Assembly: GCF_035581345.1 (NCBI RefSeq)
Contig: NZ_CP141608.1
Span: 1,382,001 to 1,446,000 of the forward strand
Reading direction: 5' to 3'
DNA length: 64,000 nt
Origin: Pseudomonas sp. JQ170C
Lineage (GTDB): Bacteria; Pseudomonadota; Gammaproteobacteria; Pseudomonadales; Pseudomonadaceae
Below the pieces are notes generated by a model. The model saw only the letters and a list, made by a program, of their open reading frames with translations. It searched no databases and was not told where the DNA came from. Below are positions 55,750 to 64,000 of this stretch, one piece after another. Position 1 is the first letter of the stretch. Each line of letters opens with the position of its first letter. The position numbers and the translations under genes are program-made.

Positions 55750-56865
55750 ATGAAGCGATTGGCTGGTCTTTCCGCCCTTGCCTTGATCATCTCCAGCACC
55801 AGTGGTTGTGGCTGGTTGTGGGGCGAAGAGGGTTACTTCCGTGACCGTGGCAGCGACTATCTGGAGGCCACTCAGAAGGCGCCGATGCAACTGCCACCTG
55901 ACGTTGCCAACGTCAAGCGCCTGGACCCGCTGCTGCCGATCCCGCGTAACGTCGCCGACGACAACGTCAAAGGCGAGTTTGAAGTGCCACGTCCGCAGCC
56001 GCTGAGCGCCGGTGCCGATATCAGCGACTTCAGCCTGCAGAAGAGCGGCAGTGCCCGTTGGGTCCTGGCCCAGCGCTCGCCAGCCGAAGTCTGGCCGGTG
56101 GCCCGGCAGTTCTTTGAAGACAACGGTTTCCGTATTGCCGAAGAGCGTCCGCAAACCGGTGAGTTCAACACCACCTGGCAGCGCTTCGACGAGCTCTCCG
56201 CCTCCATGGCCAAGCGCCTGGGCAGTGCCTCGAGCAGCAGCGACAACGAAGTGCGTACCCGTGTGCGTATCGAGCCGGGCGTACAGCGCAACACCAGTGA
56301 AGTCTACATCGTGACCGTCGAGCGTCCGGCCGGCAGTACTGCCGAGCAAGCGTTCCCGGATCGCTCCAACAACGCCGGTGTCGACGCCATCCTGGTCGAC
56401 GAAATGCTCGCCAGCATGACCCGCAGCGCCGAGAAGGGCGGTTCGGTGTCCCTGCTCGCGGCTCGCGACTTCGATGCCCCGAGCCGCGTCAGCCTGAGCG
56501 AAGACGGCAGCGGCAACCCGGTGCTTAACCTGGGCTCCGACCTCGACCGCGCCTGGTCGAGCGTAGGTCGTGCCCTGGAGCAGGGCGAGTGGCGTGTCGA
56601 AGACATCAACCGCAGCCTGGGCCTGTACTACATCAACCTGGCCGAAACAGCCGAGACCAAGGACCAGGAGCCTGGCTTCTTCAGTCGCCTGTTCGGCAGT
56701 GCGCCGAGTAAGGAAGAGCGTGAAGCCCGTGCCGAGCGTTATCAGGTTCGCCTGAGCAAGGTCGGTGACAGCGTCCAGGTGACCGTCGAGAAGAACATCA
56801 ACACCGTGGCCCCGGCTGACGTCGCTCGCCGCGTGCTGAGCGTGATTCAGGACAACCTGGGTTAA
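55750..56865 (+). CDS. bamC: Outer membrane assembly lipoprotein BamC
   Basis: 371 residues from ATG 55750. Lipobox SSTSGC (Cys about 20), unstructured N-terminus that binds BamD (YLEATQKAPMQLPPDV), then two helix-grip domains (SARWVLAQRSPAEVWPVARQF; DRAWSSVGRALEQGEWRV). Part of the BAM complex. The MBL gene starts on the very next base after its TAA. Confidence 0.93.
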   Translation: MKRLAGLSALALIISSTSGCGWLWGEEGYFRDRGSDYLEATQKAPMQLPPDVANVKRLDPLLPIPRNVADDNVKGEFEVPRPQPLSAGADISDFSLQKSGSARWVLAQRSPAEVWPVARQFFEDNGFRIAEERPQTGEFNTTWQRFDELSASMAKRLGSASSSSDNEVRTRVRIEPGVQRNTSEVYIVTVERPAGSTAEQAFPDRSNNAGVDAILVDEMLASMTRSAEKGGSVSLLAARDFDAPSRVSLSEDGSGNPVLNLGSDLDRAWSSVGRALEQGEWRVEDINRSLGLYYINLAETAETKDQEPGFFSRLFGSAPSKEEREARAERYQVRLSKVGDSVQVTVEKNINTVAPADVARRVLSVIQDNLG

Positions 56866-57624
56866 GTGCGCTTCGCCGTACTTGGAAGTGGAAGCCAGGG
56901 AAATGGCACGCTGATCGCCAGTGACAATACCCTTGTCCTGGTCGATTGCGGCTTTTCCCTGCGTGAAACCGAGCGGCGCCTGGCGCTGCTCGGCGTTTCT
57001 GCGCAGCAATTGAGTGCCGTACTGGTCACCCACGAACATGCCGACCACGTGCATGGGGTCGGGTTGCTGGCGCGGCGCTACAATGTACCGGTCTATCTCA
57101 GCCGCGGCTCCTTGCGCGGTATGCGCAAGCCGGTCGAGGCAGCGGGATTTCTGGCGGCAAACGACACACTGCAGATCGGTGGCTTGACCATCAGGGCCGT
57201 CGGGGTTACCCACGACGCGCTGGAGCCGCTGCAGTATGTGTTTGACGACGGTAGCCGGCGCTTTGGCGTGCTGACAGACCTTGGCTCCTATGATTGCGCC
57301 TTGCTCGACAGCTACCAGGGCCTGGATGCCTTGATGATCGAAGCCAATCACTGTCGCGACCTGCTCGGACGCGGGCCTTACCCGATGTTTCTAAAGCAGC
57401 GGGTCGGCGGCGACTACGGACATTTGAATAACCACCAGGCCGCGCGCCTGGTGTCGGAGCTGGGCTGGCAGAACCTGCAACATCTGGTGCTGGCCCACCT
57501 CAGCAGCAAGAACAACCAGCCACAGCTGGCCCGGCAATGTTTCGTCGACACCCTCGGGTGCGACCCGGACTGGCTGCAAGTGGCCAACCAGGATTGCGGG
57601 CTCGACTGGCGCGAAATCGCCTAG
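56866..57624 (+). CDS. Metallo-beta-lactamase-fold hydrolase (PhnP/YycJ-like)
   Basis: 252 residues from the GTG directly after the bamC stop (MRFAVLGSGSQGNGTLI). Metal site THEHADHVHG, then GVTHDAL and the C-terminal HLSSKNNQP. The family includes exonuclease-like and phosphodiesterase members; the substrate is unknown. It sits in the conserved dapA-bamC-MBL-purC run. Confidence 0.9.
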   Translation: MRFAVLGSGSQGNGTLIASDNTLVLVDCGFSLRETERRLALLGVSAQQLSAVLVTHEHADHVHGVGLLARRYNVPVYLSRGSLRGMRKPVEAAGFLAANDTLQIGGLTIRAVGVTHDALEPLQYVFDDGSRRFGVLTDLGSYDCALLDSYQGLDALMIEANHCRDLLGRGPYPMFLKQRVGGDYGHLNNHQAARLVSELGWQNLQHLVLAHLSSKNNQPQLARQCFVDTLGCDPDWLQVANQDCGLDWREIA

Positions 57625-57653
57625 CCCATCTTATTTAGCAAGCGGAGCCCATC

Positions 57654-58364
57654 ATGGAAAAACGTGAAGAACTCTACCGCGGCAAAGCCAAGTCGGTTTA
57701 CAAGACCGACGACGCTGACCGCTTGATCCTGCTGTTTCGCAACGACACTTCGGCGTTCGACGGCAAGCGCATCGAACAGCTCGACCGCAAGGGCATGGTG
57801 AACAACAAGTTCAACGCCTTCATCATGCAAAAGCTTGAAGAAGCCGGCATCCCGACCCAGTTCGACAAACTGCTGGGCGACAACGAATGCCTGGTCAAGA
57901 AGCTCGACATGATCCCGGTTGAATGCGTCGTGCGTAACTACGCCGCCGGCAGCCTGGTAAAGCGCCTGGGCGTGGAAGAGGGCATCAAGCTTGAGCCTTC
58001 GACCTTTGAACTGTTCCTCAAGAACGACGAGAAGGGCGATCCGTTCATCAACGAATCCCACGTTGTCGCCTTCGGCTGGGGCACCGCCGAGCAACTGGTG
58101 AAAATGAAAGCCCTGTCGCTCAAGGTCAACGAAGTGCTGAACAAGCTGTTCGACGACGCCGGCCTGCTGCTGGTCGACTTCAAGCTGGAGTTCGGCGTAT
58201 TCCACGGCGAGATCGTCCTGGGCGACGAGTTCAGCCCGGATGGCTGCCGCCTGTGGGACAAAGAGACCCGCAAGAAGATGGACAAGGACCGCTTCCGCCA
58301 GGGTCTGGGCGACGTGATCGAAGCCTACGAAGAAGTTGCCAAACGCCTGGGCGTGCCGCTGTAA
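57654..58364 (+). CDS. purC: SAICAR synthetase
   Basis: 236 residues ([20 protein letters not shown]), with AGCGGAGCCC upstream. Joins CAIR and aspartate using ATP in purine synthesis. Motifs: [51 protein letters not shown]. Length is the family norm. tRNA-Ser follows after a 93-bp gap. Confidence 0.97.
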   Translation: MEKREELYRGKAKSVYKTDDADRLILLFRNDTSAFDGKRIEQLDRKGMVNNKFNAFIMQKLEEAGIPTQFDKLLGDNECLVKKLDMIPVECVVRNYAAGSLVKRLGVEEGIKLEPSTFELFLKNDEKGDPFINESHVVAFGWGTAEQLVKMKALSLKVNEVLNKLFDDAGLLLVDFKLEFGVFHGEIVLGDEFSPDGCRLWDKETRKKMDKDRFRQGLGDVIEAYEEVAKRLGVPL

Positions 58365-58419
58365 GCGGCAAGTTCACGCAAGCGCCTGATACCACGCGAA
58401 TTTTTTTCGCAAACAGGCT

Positions 58420-58447
58420 TTGCCTTTGGGTAAACTGCTGGTATCAT
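58420..58447 (+). promoter_or_regulatory. Sigma-70-type promoter of tRNA-Ser
   Basis: TTGCCT (58420-58425), 16-bp spacer, TATCAT (58442-58447) and a GCGCGCC discriminator just before the tRNA 5' end. Confidence 0.6.
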
Positions 58448-58457
58448 GCGCGCCACT

Positions 58458-58547
58458 GGAGAGATGCCGGAGTGGCCGAACGGGACGGATTCGAAATCCG
58501 TTGTACTGGCGACAGTACCTAGGGTTCAAATCCCTATCTCTCCGCCA
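58458..58547 (+). tRNA. tRNA-Ser (anticodon CGA)
   Basis: 90 nt with a long variable arm (TGTACTGGCGACAGTAC) and encoded CCA. Acceptor GGAGAGA/TCTCTCC, anticodon loop TTCGAAA flanked by ACGGA/TCCGT giving CGA, T arm TAGGG-TTCAAAT-CCCTA. Reads UCG serine codons. Same neighbour of purC in P. aeruginosa (recalled). Confidence 0.98.
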
Positions 58548-58553
58548 TATATG

Positions 58554-58589
58554 AAAAGCCCCGAAACTTAGGTTTCGGGGCTTTTTTTT
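58554..58589 (+). terminator. Terminator after tRNA-Ser
   Basis: Perfect 14-bp stem AAAAGCCCCGAAAC / GTTTCGGGGCTTTT with a TTAG loop and a T8 tail, starting 7 bp past the CCA. Confidence 0.93.
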
Positions 58590-58796
58590 GCCTTGATTTT
58601 TATTTCGCCCAGATTCACCCGTTCACCTGGCCCTGTGTCCCGCTATTACCGTCCGAAAAATAAAGAATTCGGATAATTCCTACATATTCTTTTTTTCTTA
58701 ATTGGCAGAGTTACCAGCCGCGCGATTTTCACGCGTCTACAGCAAGAAAAATCGAATCCGGCCAATTATGGAAAAGCAATCAACAAGGAGAGGGTG

Positions 58797-59012
58797 ATGA
58801 GGGAGTTTGTAATTGGTGTCAACAATACAATTTTGTACGTCGCGCTGGCCAGCATCTGGCTGGCCGCGGCAGCGGGGTTCTTCCTCGTGGGTGCCTGGCA
58901 GGGCGCTGTCGCGCTTTTAGGGGGGACGCTCCTTTGGTGCGTCATTTCCGGCTTCTGGTTTGTGCAGTCGGCAACTTATGAAGAGTTGAAAAAGTTGAAC
59001 GCTAAAGGGTGA
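58797..59012 (+). CDS. Small two-helix membrane protein
   Basis: 71 residues from ATG 58797 (a GTG precedes it directly), with AAGGAG six bases upstream. Two hydrophobic segments (YVALASIWLAAAAGFFLVG and GAVALLGGTLLWCVISGFWF) and a charged tail (EELKKLNAKG). No recognised family. The AT-rich leader (58590-58796) between the tRNA-Ser terminator and this gene may hold its promoter. Confidence 0.75.
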   Translation: MREFVIGVNNTILYVALASIWLAAAAGFFLVGAWQGAVALLGGTLLWCVISGFWFVQSATYEELKKLNAKG

Positions 59013-59476
59013 TTTTCACTGGTGTGTTCCGGCCCGGGCAGATGTCCTGGTTCGGGCCGTTAACGGCCTGCTGTTGTGCAGGCCGTGCTTTACCAGGTCG
59101 GCCTGATAAGCCGATTTGCGTACTGTACGCGAACTGATTCATTGCACTATCGACCCTCGCGTTTGTGGATCAGGACCGGTGCAAAACTACCCATGCTGAC
59201 ACTCCCCGAGCAGGCCGCAGGCCAGATCTGCTACCATGGCGCCCCTCTAAAAAAGAGCCAGCCCCGCTCATGCGCACGCTGGCCAACGCGATCCCCGACC
59301 CGCGGCACCTATCGTCACTACACTGACAAAGCCGACGGCGTTGCTGAAACTGTGGGCGTCTCCCATCGTTACAGGCCATTCATATTGAAGAAGCCACTGC
59401 GCGTCCTCGGGCGCCAGTTGCTTTACAGACTGAGCAGCGCCCTGCAAGGGCCCTGCGCTTTACTTGGGAACATACG
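59013..59476. other. 464-bp gene-free leader upstream of the AGCS symporter
   Basis: No convincing gene. It contains a GGCCCG/CGGGCC pair (59031-59059) with GGCCGTTAACGGCC beside it, possibly terminating the small membrane gene, and a TAAAAAAGAGCCAGCC stretch. A very short frame at 59270 (MRTLANAIPDPRHLSSLH) could be a leader peptide but is weak. A glycine-riboswitch core was looked for and not seen. Confidence 0.4.
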
Positions 59477-60919
59477 ATGACAGCCGTGATCAACGCACTG
59501 AATACCTTCTTCTGGGGGTATGTCCTGATCTATGGCCTGCTGGCCGCAGGTATCTACTTCACTGTCCGTCTGGGCTTTCTGCAGTTTCGCCACTTGCCCG
59601 AATTCTTTCGCTCGGTACTGCGCGCACCGACCAAGGATGCCAGTGGCATCACGCCGTTCCAGGCGCTATGCACCAGCCTGGCCTCGCGGGTAGGTACCGG
59701 CAACCTGGCCGGTGTGGCCGTGGCCATTACCCTCGGTGGGCCGGGTGCGGTGTTCTGGATGTGGGTGGTGGCGTCGCTGGGCATGGCAACGGCTTATGCC
59801 GAAAGCACCCTGGCGCAGCTGTACAAGGTACGCAACGACAAGGGTGAGTATCGCGGTGGTCCGGCGTTCTATATCGCCAAGGGCCTTAACGCACCCTGGG
59901 CGGCGGCGATCTTCTCGGTGTGCCTGATCATTGCCTTCGGCCTGGTGTTTGGCGCCGTGCAGGCCAACTCCATTGCCGATGCCACCCAGGGCGCCTTCGG
60001 CGTACCCAAGCTGACCACCGGTGTCGTGGTGGCGGTGCTGGCGGGCCTGGTGATCTTCGGCGGCATCAAGAAGATTGCCCGCTTCGCGGAGTGGGTCGTG
60101 CCGTTCATGGCGGGTGCCTACCTGCTGGTGGCGGTCTATGTGATCCTGACCAACCTGGGTGAAGTCCCAGGCGTGCTGATGCTGATCGTCAAGAGTGCCT
60201 TTGGTATCGAGTCGGCCGCTGGCGGCGTGGCCGGGGCCCTGCTCAATGGTGTGAAGCGCGGGCTGTTCTCCAACGAAGCGGGCATGGGTTCGGCACCGAA
60301 TATCGCGGCCGTGGCGACCCCCAATCCCCATCACCCCTCGTCGCAAGGCTTTGTGCAGGCGCTGGGCGTGTTCATCGATACCCTGCTGATCTGTACCGCC
60401 ACCGCGATCATGATCCTGCTGTCGGGCGTGATTCCTGGCCCTGACATGACCGGCACGCCGCTGACCCAGGCGGCCATGAACGAGCACATCGGTTCGGCCG
60501 GGCAGTACTTCATTGCCATTGCGATCTTCTTCTTTGCGTTCACCTCGATCATCGGCAACTACACCTATGCCGAAAACGCCATGGTGTACCTGAAGCTCAA
60601 CACCCGCCTGGGCCTGACCGTGCTGCGTACAGCGGCCTTGTTGATGGTGGTGTGGGGCGCCTATGAAAGCGTTGCCACGGTGTTCGATGCGGCCGACGCA
60701 GCGATGGGTCTGATGGCGACCATCAACCTGATTGCCATCTGCCTGCTGTCGGGGGTGGTGGTCAAGCTGACCCGCGACTACTTCGCCCAACGGGCGGTGG
60801 GCACGCCGGAGTTCAATGCCAAGGACTACCCGGAGTTGTCGGGCAAGATCGATGCGCAAATCTGGGGGGCAGCCGATGGTGGGCGTGCCGAACCGGCCGA
60901 GGCGTTGAAGGAGAGGTAG
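59477..60919 (+). CDS. Sodium/alanine-glycine symporter (AGCS family)
   Basis: 480 residues, about 10-11 membrane helices. AGCS signature GTGNLAGVAVAITLGGPGAV and GVKRGLFSNEAGMGSAPN. Imports alanine or glycine with Na+ or H+; D- versus L-alanine cannot be told. A REPIN follows and a LysR gene is 91 bp downstream, not obviously coupled. Confidence 0.94.
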   Translation: MTAVINALNTFFWGYVLIYGLLAAGIYFTVRLGFLQFRHLPEFFRSVLRAPTKDASGITPFQALCTSLASRVGTGNLAGVAVAITLGGPGAVFWMWVVASLGMATAYAESTLAQLYKVRNDKGEYRGGPAFYIAKGLNAPWAAAIFSVCLIIAFGLVFGAVQANSIADATQGAFGVPKLTTGVVVAVLAGLVIFGGIKKIARFAEWVVPFMAGAYLLVAVYVILTNLGEVPGVLMLIVKSAFGIESAAGGVAGALLNGVKRGLFSNEAGMGSAPNIAAVATPNPHHPSSQGFVQALGVFIDTLLICTATAIMILLSGVIPGPDMTGTPLTQAAMNEHIGSAGQYFIAIAIFFFAFTSIIGNYTYAENAMVYLKLNTRLGLTVLRTAALLMVVWGAYESVATVFDAADAAMGLMATINLIAICLLSGVVVKLTRDYFAQRAVGTPEFNAKDYPELSGKIDAQIWGAADGGRAEPAEALKER

Positions 60920-60923
60920 TCGC

Positions 60924-60972
60924 ATCGCGGGGCAAGCCCATTCCTACAGTAGGAGCGGGCTTGCCCCGCGAT
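60924..60972. repeat. REPIN-like double palindrome between AGCS and LysR genes
   Basis: ATCGCGGGGCAAGCCCATTC at left and GAGCGGGCTTGCCCCGCGAT at right, inverted copies of the element seen at 50.55 and 53.50 kb. Here it lies between tandem rather than convergent genes, 5 bp after the symporter stop. Confidence 0.85.
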
Positions 60973-61010
60973 AGGCATAATGCTCCGACACCATCACCTG
61001 GGGCATTGCG

Positions 61011-61907
61011 ATGATCGGTTTCACTTTCCGCCAGTTGGAATATTTCGTCGCTGCCGCCGAGCAGGGCAGTGTCAGTGCGGCGGCGCGGGCCAAGCACATC
61101 TCCCAGCCTTCAGTCTCCCTGGCCTTGTCGCAGCTGGAGTCGATCCTCGGTGAAAAACTCTTCCATCGCCAGGTCAGCCGCGGCCTGGAGCTGACCCCGG
61201 CCGGGCGCAAGCTGTTGGAGCAGGCGCGCGGCATTCTCGACATGGCAACGGCCATCAGTGGCCCCGGCGAGCAGCAAACCAGTTTGCGGGGTGCCTTGAG
61301 CCTTATCTGCTTCCAGGACCTGGGGCCGTATTACGCGCCACGGCTGTTGAGCGGCTTTCGCCAGCGCTATCCCGACGTCAGCATCACCTTGTTCGAGGCC
61401 GATCTTGCCGAGGTAAACCGCAGGTTGGGTGATGGCAAGGCAGAGCTTGCGCTGACGTACGACGTGGGGCTCGATTCGCCCATCGAGAAGCGCGTGCTGG
61501 CACAACTGACGCCTTACGCACTGTTGCCGGCCGATCATCCCCTGGCCTTGCAGGACAAGGTGTCGCTGGTGGACCTGGCCGCCGAATGCCTGATCCTCGA
61601 AGATATCTCCAGGACCCGCGAGTACTTTCTCTCCTTGTTCTGGGCCCACGACCTGCAACCTGCCGTCCTGCAACTGACCCAGACCTTCGAGATGCAGCGC
61701 GGGCTGGTGGCCCATGGTTATGGCGTGGCGTTGTCGTGTACGCGGCCGGTGAGTGATTGCAGCTATGACGGCAAGCCGCTGGCCTGCCGCCCCTTGCTGG
61801 AGACGGTGAGCCCGCAGCCGGTGGTACTGGCCCAGTCCAGTGCCATGCGCCCGTCGGCGGCAGCGCAGGCATTCCTGGAGTGGGCCACGCAGCAGTTTCC
61901 TGCCTAG
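61011..61907 (+). CDS. LysR-family transcriptional regulator
   Basis: 298 residues. N-terminal winged HTH (FRQLEYFVAAAEQGSVSAAA, then ISQPSVSLALSQLESILGEKLF), linker helix, and a periplasmic-binding-protein-like effector domain (GALSLICFQDLGPYYAPRLLSG). Usually LysR controls a neighbouring gene; the permease ends 1 bp beyond its stop in convergent orientation, so it does not share a promoter with it. Target unknown. Confidence 0.93.
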   Translation: MIGFTFRQLEYFVAAAEQGSVSAAARAKHISQPSVSLALSQLESILGEKLFHRQVSRGLELTPAGRKLLEQARGILDMATAISGPGEQQTSLRGALSLICFQDLGPYYAPRLLSGFRQRYPDVSITLFEADLAEVNRRLGDGKAELALTYDVGLDSPIEKRVLAQLTPYALLPADHPLALQDKVSLVDLAAECLILEDISRTREYFLSLFWAHDLQPAVLQLTQTFEMQRGLVAHGYGVALSCTRPVSDCSYDGKPLACRPLLETVSPQPVVLAQSSAMRPSAAAQAFLEWATQQFPA

Positions 61908-61908
61908 A

Positions 61909-63312
61909 TCAGCTATTGACCGGCCCGGGCGCTGCGACCAGCGCCTTGGGTTGGCGTGCCACGAACAGCCAGTAGCCCAGTGACAGCAAGGCCAGCCAGC
62001 CGATGCCCACATACAGCGCCATGCGGGTGTCCGGGAACCAGGCCAGCACGCCAAAGATGAACAGCATGAACACTGCCGCGCAGGCCGGGCCTACAGGCCA
62101 CAGAGGCACCGGGAAATGCAGCTTGGCCACCTCATCGCGGGTCATGCCGCGGCGCATCACCATCTGCGACAGCAGGATCATCAGCCACACCCACACGATC
62201 GAGAAGGTCACCACCGCCGCCAGGATCAGGAACAGGTTCTCTGGCGCCAGGTAGTTCAGCACCACCCCGAACAGCAACGCTGCGGCCATGACCACCACGG
62301 TCATCCACGGCACCCCAAAGCGCGACAGCCGCGAGAAGCCCGCCGGTGCCTGACCGTTCTGGGCCATGCCGTACATCATGCGGCCGGCGGCGAAAATATC
62401 GCTGTTGATCGCCGAGACGGCTGCCGAGATCACCACAATGTTCAGCAAGGTGGCGGCAGAACCGATGCCCAGGCCACTGAAGATCTGCACGAAGGGACTG
62501 CCTTCGCTGCCGATGCGGGTCCAGGGGTAGATCGACATCAGGATGAACAGGGTGAACACATAGAACAGCAGGATACGCAGCGGCACCGAGTTGATCGCCT
62601 TGGGGATGACCCGTTGCGGGTCCTTGGCCTCGCCCGCAGTGATGCCGATCATCTCGACGCCGCCGAAGGCAAACATCACCACGGCGAACGAGGCGATCAT
62701 GCCGCTGACGCCGTTGGGGAAGAAGCCGCCATGACTCCACAAGTTGCTGATGCTCGCCACCTGTTCGGCGGAACCGCCCAGCTGGATGCCGAACATCAGC
62801 ACCGCCGCCCCCGCCAGGATCATTGACACAATTGCGCTGACCTTGAGCAGCGACAGCCAGAACTCCAGCTCGCCGAACACCTTGACGCTGCACAGATTCA
62901 GGGCGCCAATGAAGAACACGATGCCCAGCACCCAGATCCAGCGCGGCGTCTCGGGGAACCAGAAGCTCATGTAGACGCCGAAGGCGGTGACGTCCGCCAG
63001 GCACACCACGAGCATCGAGAAGGCATAGCTCCAGCCGGTGAGAAAACCCGGAAAGCGCCCCAGGTACTGGCTGGCGTACTGGCCAAAGGAGCCGGACACC
63101 GGATTGCGCACGGCCATTTCGCCCAGGGCGCGCATCATCATGTAAATGGCCGCGCCGCCAATCAGATAGGCCAGCAGTACAGACGGCCCGGCCAGCTTGA
63201 TGGCCGAGGCCGAGCCATAGAACAGCCCGGTGCCAATGGCCGACCCGAGCGCCATGAAACGGATATGACGGGTACTCAGACCTCGCCGCAAGGCGGTGTT
63301 GTTATCGTTCAT
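61909..63312 (-). CDS. APC-superfamily amino-acid permease (AroP/ProY-like)
   Basis: 467 residues from ATG 63312 ([20 protein letters not shown]); longer upstream frame not family-like. About 12 helices, signature [20 protein letters not shown] and [35 protein letters not shown]. Takes up an amino acid by proton symport; substrate not readable. Divergent from the PhyH gene, which it may share a promoter region with (63313-63516). Confidence 0.92.
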   Translation of the reverse strand: MNDNNTALRRGLSTRHIRFMALGSAIGTGLFYGSASAIKLAGPSVLLAYLIGGAAIYMMMRALGEMAVRNPVSGSFGQYASQYLGRFPGFLTGWSYAFSMLVVCLADVTAFGVYMSFWFPETPRWIWVLGIVFFIGALNLCSVKVFGELEFWLSLLKVSAIVSMILAGAAVLMFGIQLGGSAEQVASISNLWSHGGFFPNGVSGMIASFAVVMFAFGGVEMIGITAGEAKDPQRVIPKAINSVPLRILLFYVFTLFILMSIYPWTRIGSEGSPFVQIFSGLGIGSAATLLNIVVISAAVSAINSDIFAAGRMMYGMAQNGQAPAGFSRLSRFGVPWMTVVVMAAALLFGVVLNYLAPENLFLILAAVVTFSIVWVWLMILLSQMVMRRGMTRDEVAKLHFPVPLWPVGPACAAVFMLFIFGVLAWFPDTRMALYVGIGWLALLSLGYWLFVARQPKALVAAPGPVNS

Positions 63313-63516
63313 CCCAGGTAACTCCTCATTGTTCTTATTGTTCAGTGGCAAGGCGCCGAAGGAGACAGGCAGGGCTATTAACCGGCCAATTGGCGGAGGT
63401 GACAATAAGGCAGGTCATACAGAATGCTGATAGTGGCGAATAGGCAAAGTGTCGTTTACCGGCGGCGGGCGGGCGTCCAATACTTTTGGCCATTACAACA
63501 AGAGAGGACCGCCCCC

Positions 63517-64000
63517 ATGAATGCCGATATCGAACAATTTCAACGCGACGGTGCCATCGTGCTGCGTGGCGTGTTTCGCGACTGGATCGAGCGTTTGCGC
63601 GAAGGGTTCGAGCAAAACCTGGCCGACCCCAGCGCCTTTGCCATCGAGAACGTGGGCAGTGGCGAAGGCGGGCGCTTCTTCGAGGACTACTGCAACTGGC
63701 AACGTATTCCGGCATTCACCGACTTTGTCCGGAATTCGCCTGCGGCGGGGATTGCCGGGGACCTGATGCAGTCTCGGGAAGTGCAGGTGTTCCATGAACA
63801 CATCCTGGTCAAGGAACCGGGGACCTCCAAACCGACGCCCTGGCACCAGGATCTGCCGTACTACTGCGTGGATGGCCTGCAGACGGCCAGCTACTGGATT
63901 CCGCTGGACCCGGTCACTCGCCACAACACGTTGAGCGTGGTGCTGGGTTCCCATCGCTGGCCAAAGCCGGTGCGGCCCAAGAGCTGGGCCAGCAACAAGG
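63517..64000 (+). CDS. Phytanoyl-CoA dioxygenase (PhyH) family protein, 3' truncated
   Basis: First 161 residues (ATG 63517, MNADIEQFQRDGAIVLRGVF), running past the window edge, with AGAGGA about ten bases upstream. Fe(II)/2-oxoglutarate dioxygenase fold: the iron-binding HxD is in PWHQDLPYY (H110, D112), and the C-terminal distal His must lie outside. PhyH family members hydroxylate varied substrates (ectoine, small secondary metabolites). Divergent from an amino-acid permease, so an amino-acid-derived substrate is a fair guess. Confidence 0.88.
   Translation, partial: MNADIEQFQRDGAIVLRGVFRDWIERLREGFEQNLADPSAFAIENVGSGEGGRFFEDYCNWQRIPAFTDFVRNSPAAGIAGDLMQSREVQVFHEHILVKEPGTSKPTPWHQDLPYYCVDGLQTASYWIPLDPVTRHNTLSVVLGSHRWPKPVRPKSWASNK

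Noticed and set aside
59013..59476. Glycine riboswitch upstream of the AGCS symporter
   Set aside because: The conserved glycine aptamer core was not found on reading the leader.
59076..59480. 134-residue open frame upstream of the AGCS gene
   Set aside because: No recognised domain, Arg/Pro/Ser-rich composition and end overlapping the symporter start; treated as untranslated leader.

Overview
The window is about 64 kb of GC-rich chromosomal DNA from a gammaproteobacterium, almost certainly a Pseudomonas of the P. putida/P. fluorescens type. The reasons are protein-level similarity to known Pseudomonas families, gene order, and REPIN-type repeats. The order dinB(partial)...proS-oprD-HIT-slyX-cold-shock-dps...aspS-yebC-ruvCAB-ybgC-tolQRAB-pal-cpoB-queE-queC-tRNA-Lys, and later nadA-M48 protease-tusA-like-perM/bcp-gcvR-dapA-bamC-MBL-purC-tRNA-Ser, matches from memory the P. 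aeruginosa PAO1 blocks PA0956-PA0976 and PA1004-PA1013. The synteny was recalled, not computed.

Layout. (1) 0-20.9 kb is core housekeeping. It holds translation (proS, aspS, tRNA-Lys), DNA repair (dinB, ruvCAB), the complete Tol-Pal envelope operon and queuosine precursor synthesis (queE, queC). An 816-bp gene-free stretch separates an OprD porin from the HIT gene. (2) 21-29 kb holds a TonB-dependent siderophore receptor, a LysM/LytM envelope lipoprotein with a degenerate peptidase domain, an octahaem c-type cytochrome with C-terminal repeats, and a large membrane protein fused to a spermidine-synthase-like domain. (3) 29.2-41.7 kb is one tightly packed minus-strand cluster. In transcription order it encodes a small lipoprotein, an outer-membrane 'transporter' barrel, a DUF1254/DUF1214 protein, a second such barrel, a MoxR AAA+ ATPase, DUF58, DUF4381, two vWA proteins (the second carrying TPRs), a BatD-like protein, a HAD phosphatase-like exported protein and an exported sulfatase. 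A strong terminator follows. This is the best candidate in the window for a poorly described system: a MoxR/vWA assembly machine co-expressed with periplasmic and outer-membrane proteins. (4) 41.8-46.7 kb is a gamma-glutamyl amine (polyamine-type) uptake and catabolism operon with a divergent AraC-family regulator and an NtrC-like palindrome between them. (5) 46.8-58.6 kb returns to core genes: oxaloacetate decarboxylase, a DUF945 protein, nadA, a BepA-like protease, dapA, bamC, purC and tRNA-Ser. (6) 58.8-64 kb has a small membrane protein, an AGCS Na+/alanine-glycine symporter, a LysR regulator, an amino-acid permease and the start of a PhyH-type dioxygenase that runs off the window.

Three clear REPIN-like double palindromes (50.55, 53.50 and 60.92 kb) and one decayed relative (20.91 kb) sit at gene ends, mostly between convergent genes. 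No IS element, integrase, prophage gene, CRISPR array or rRNA was seen. Functions are assigned from motif and family recognition by eye. Start codons were chosen by family length, ribosome binding sites and gene overlaps.
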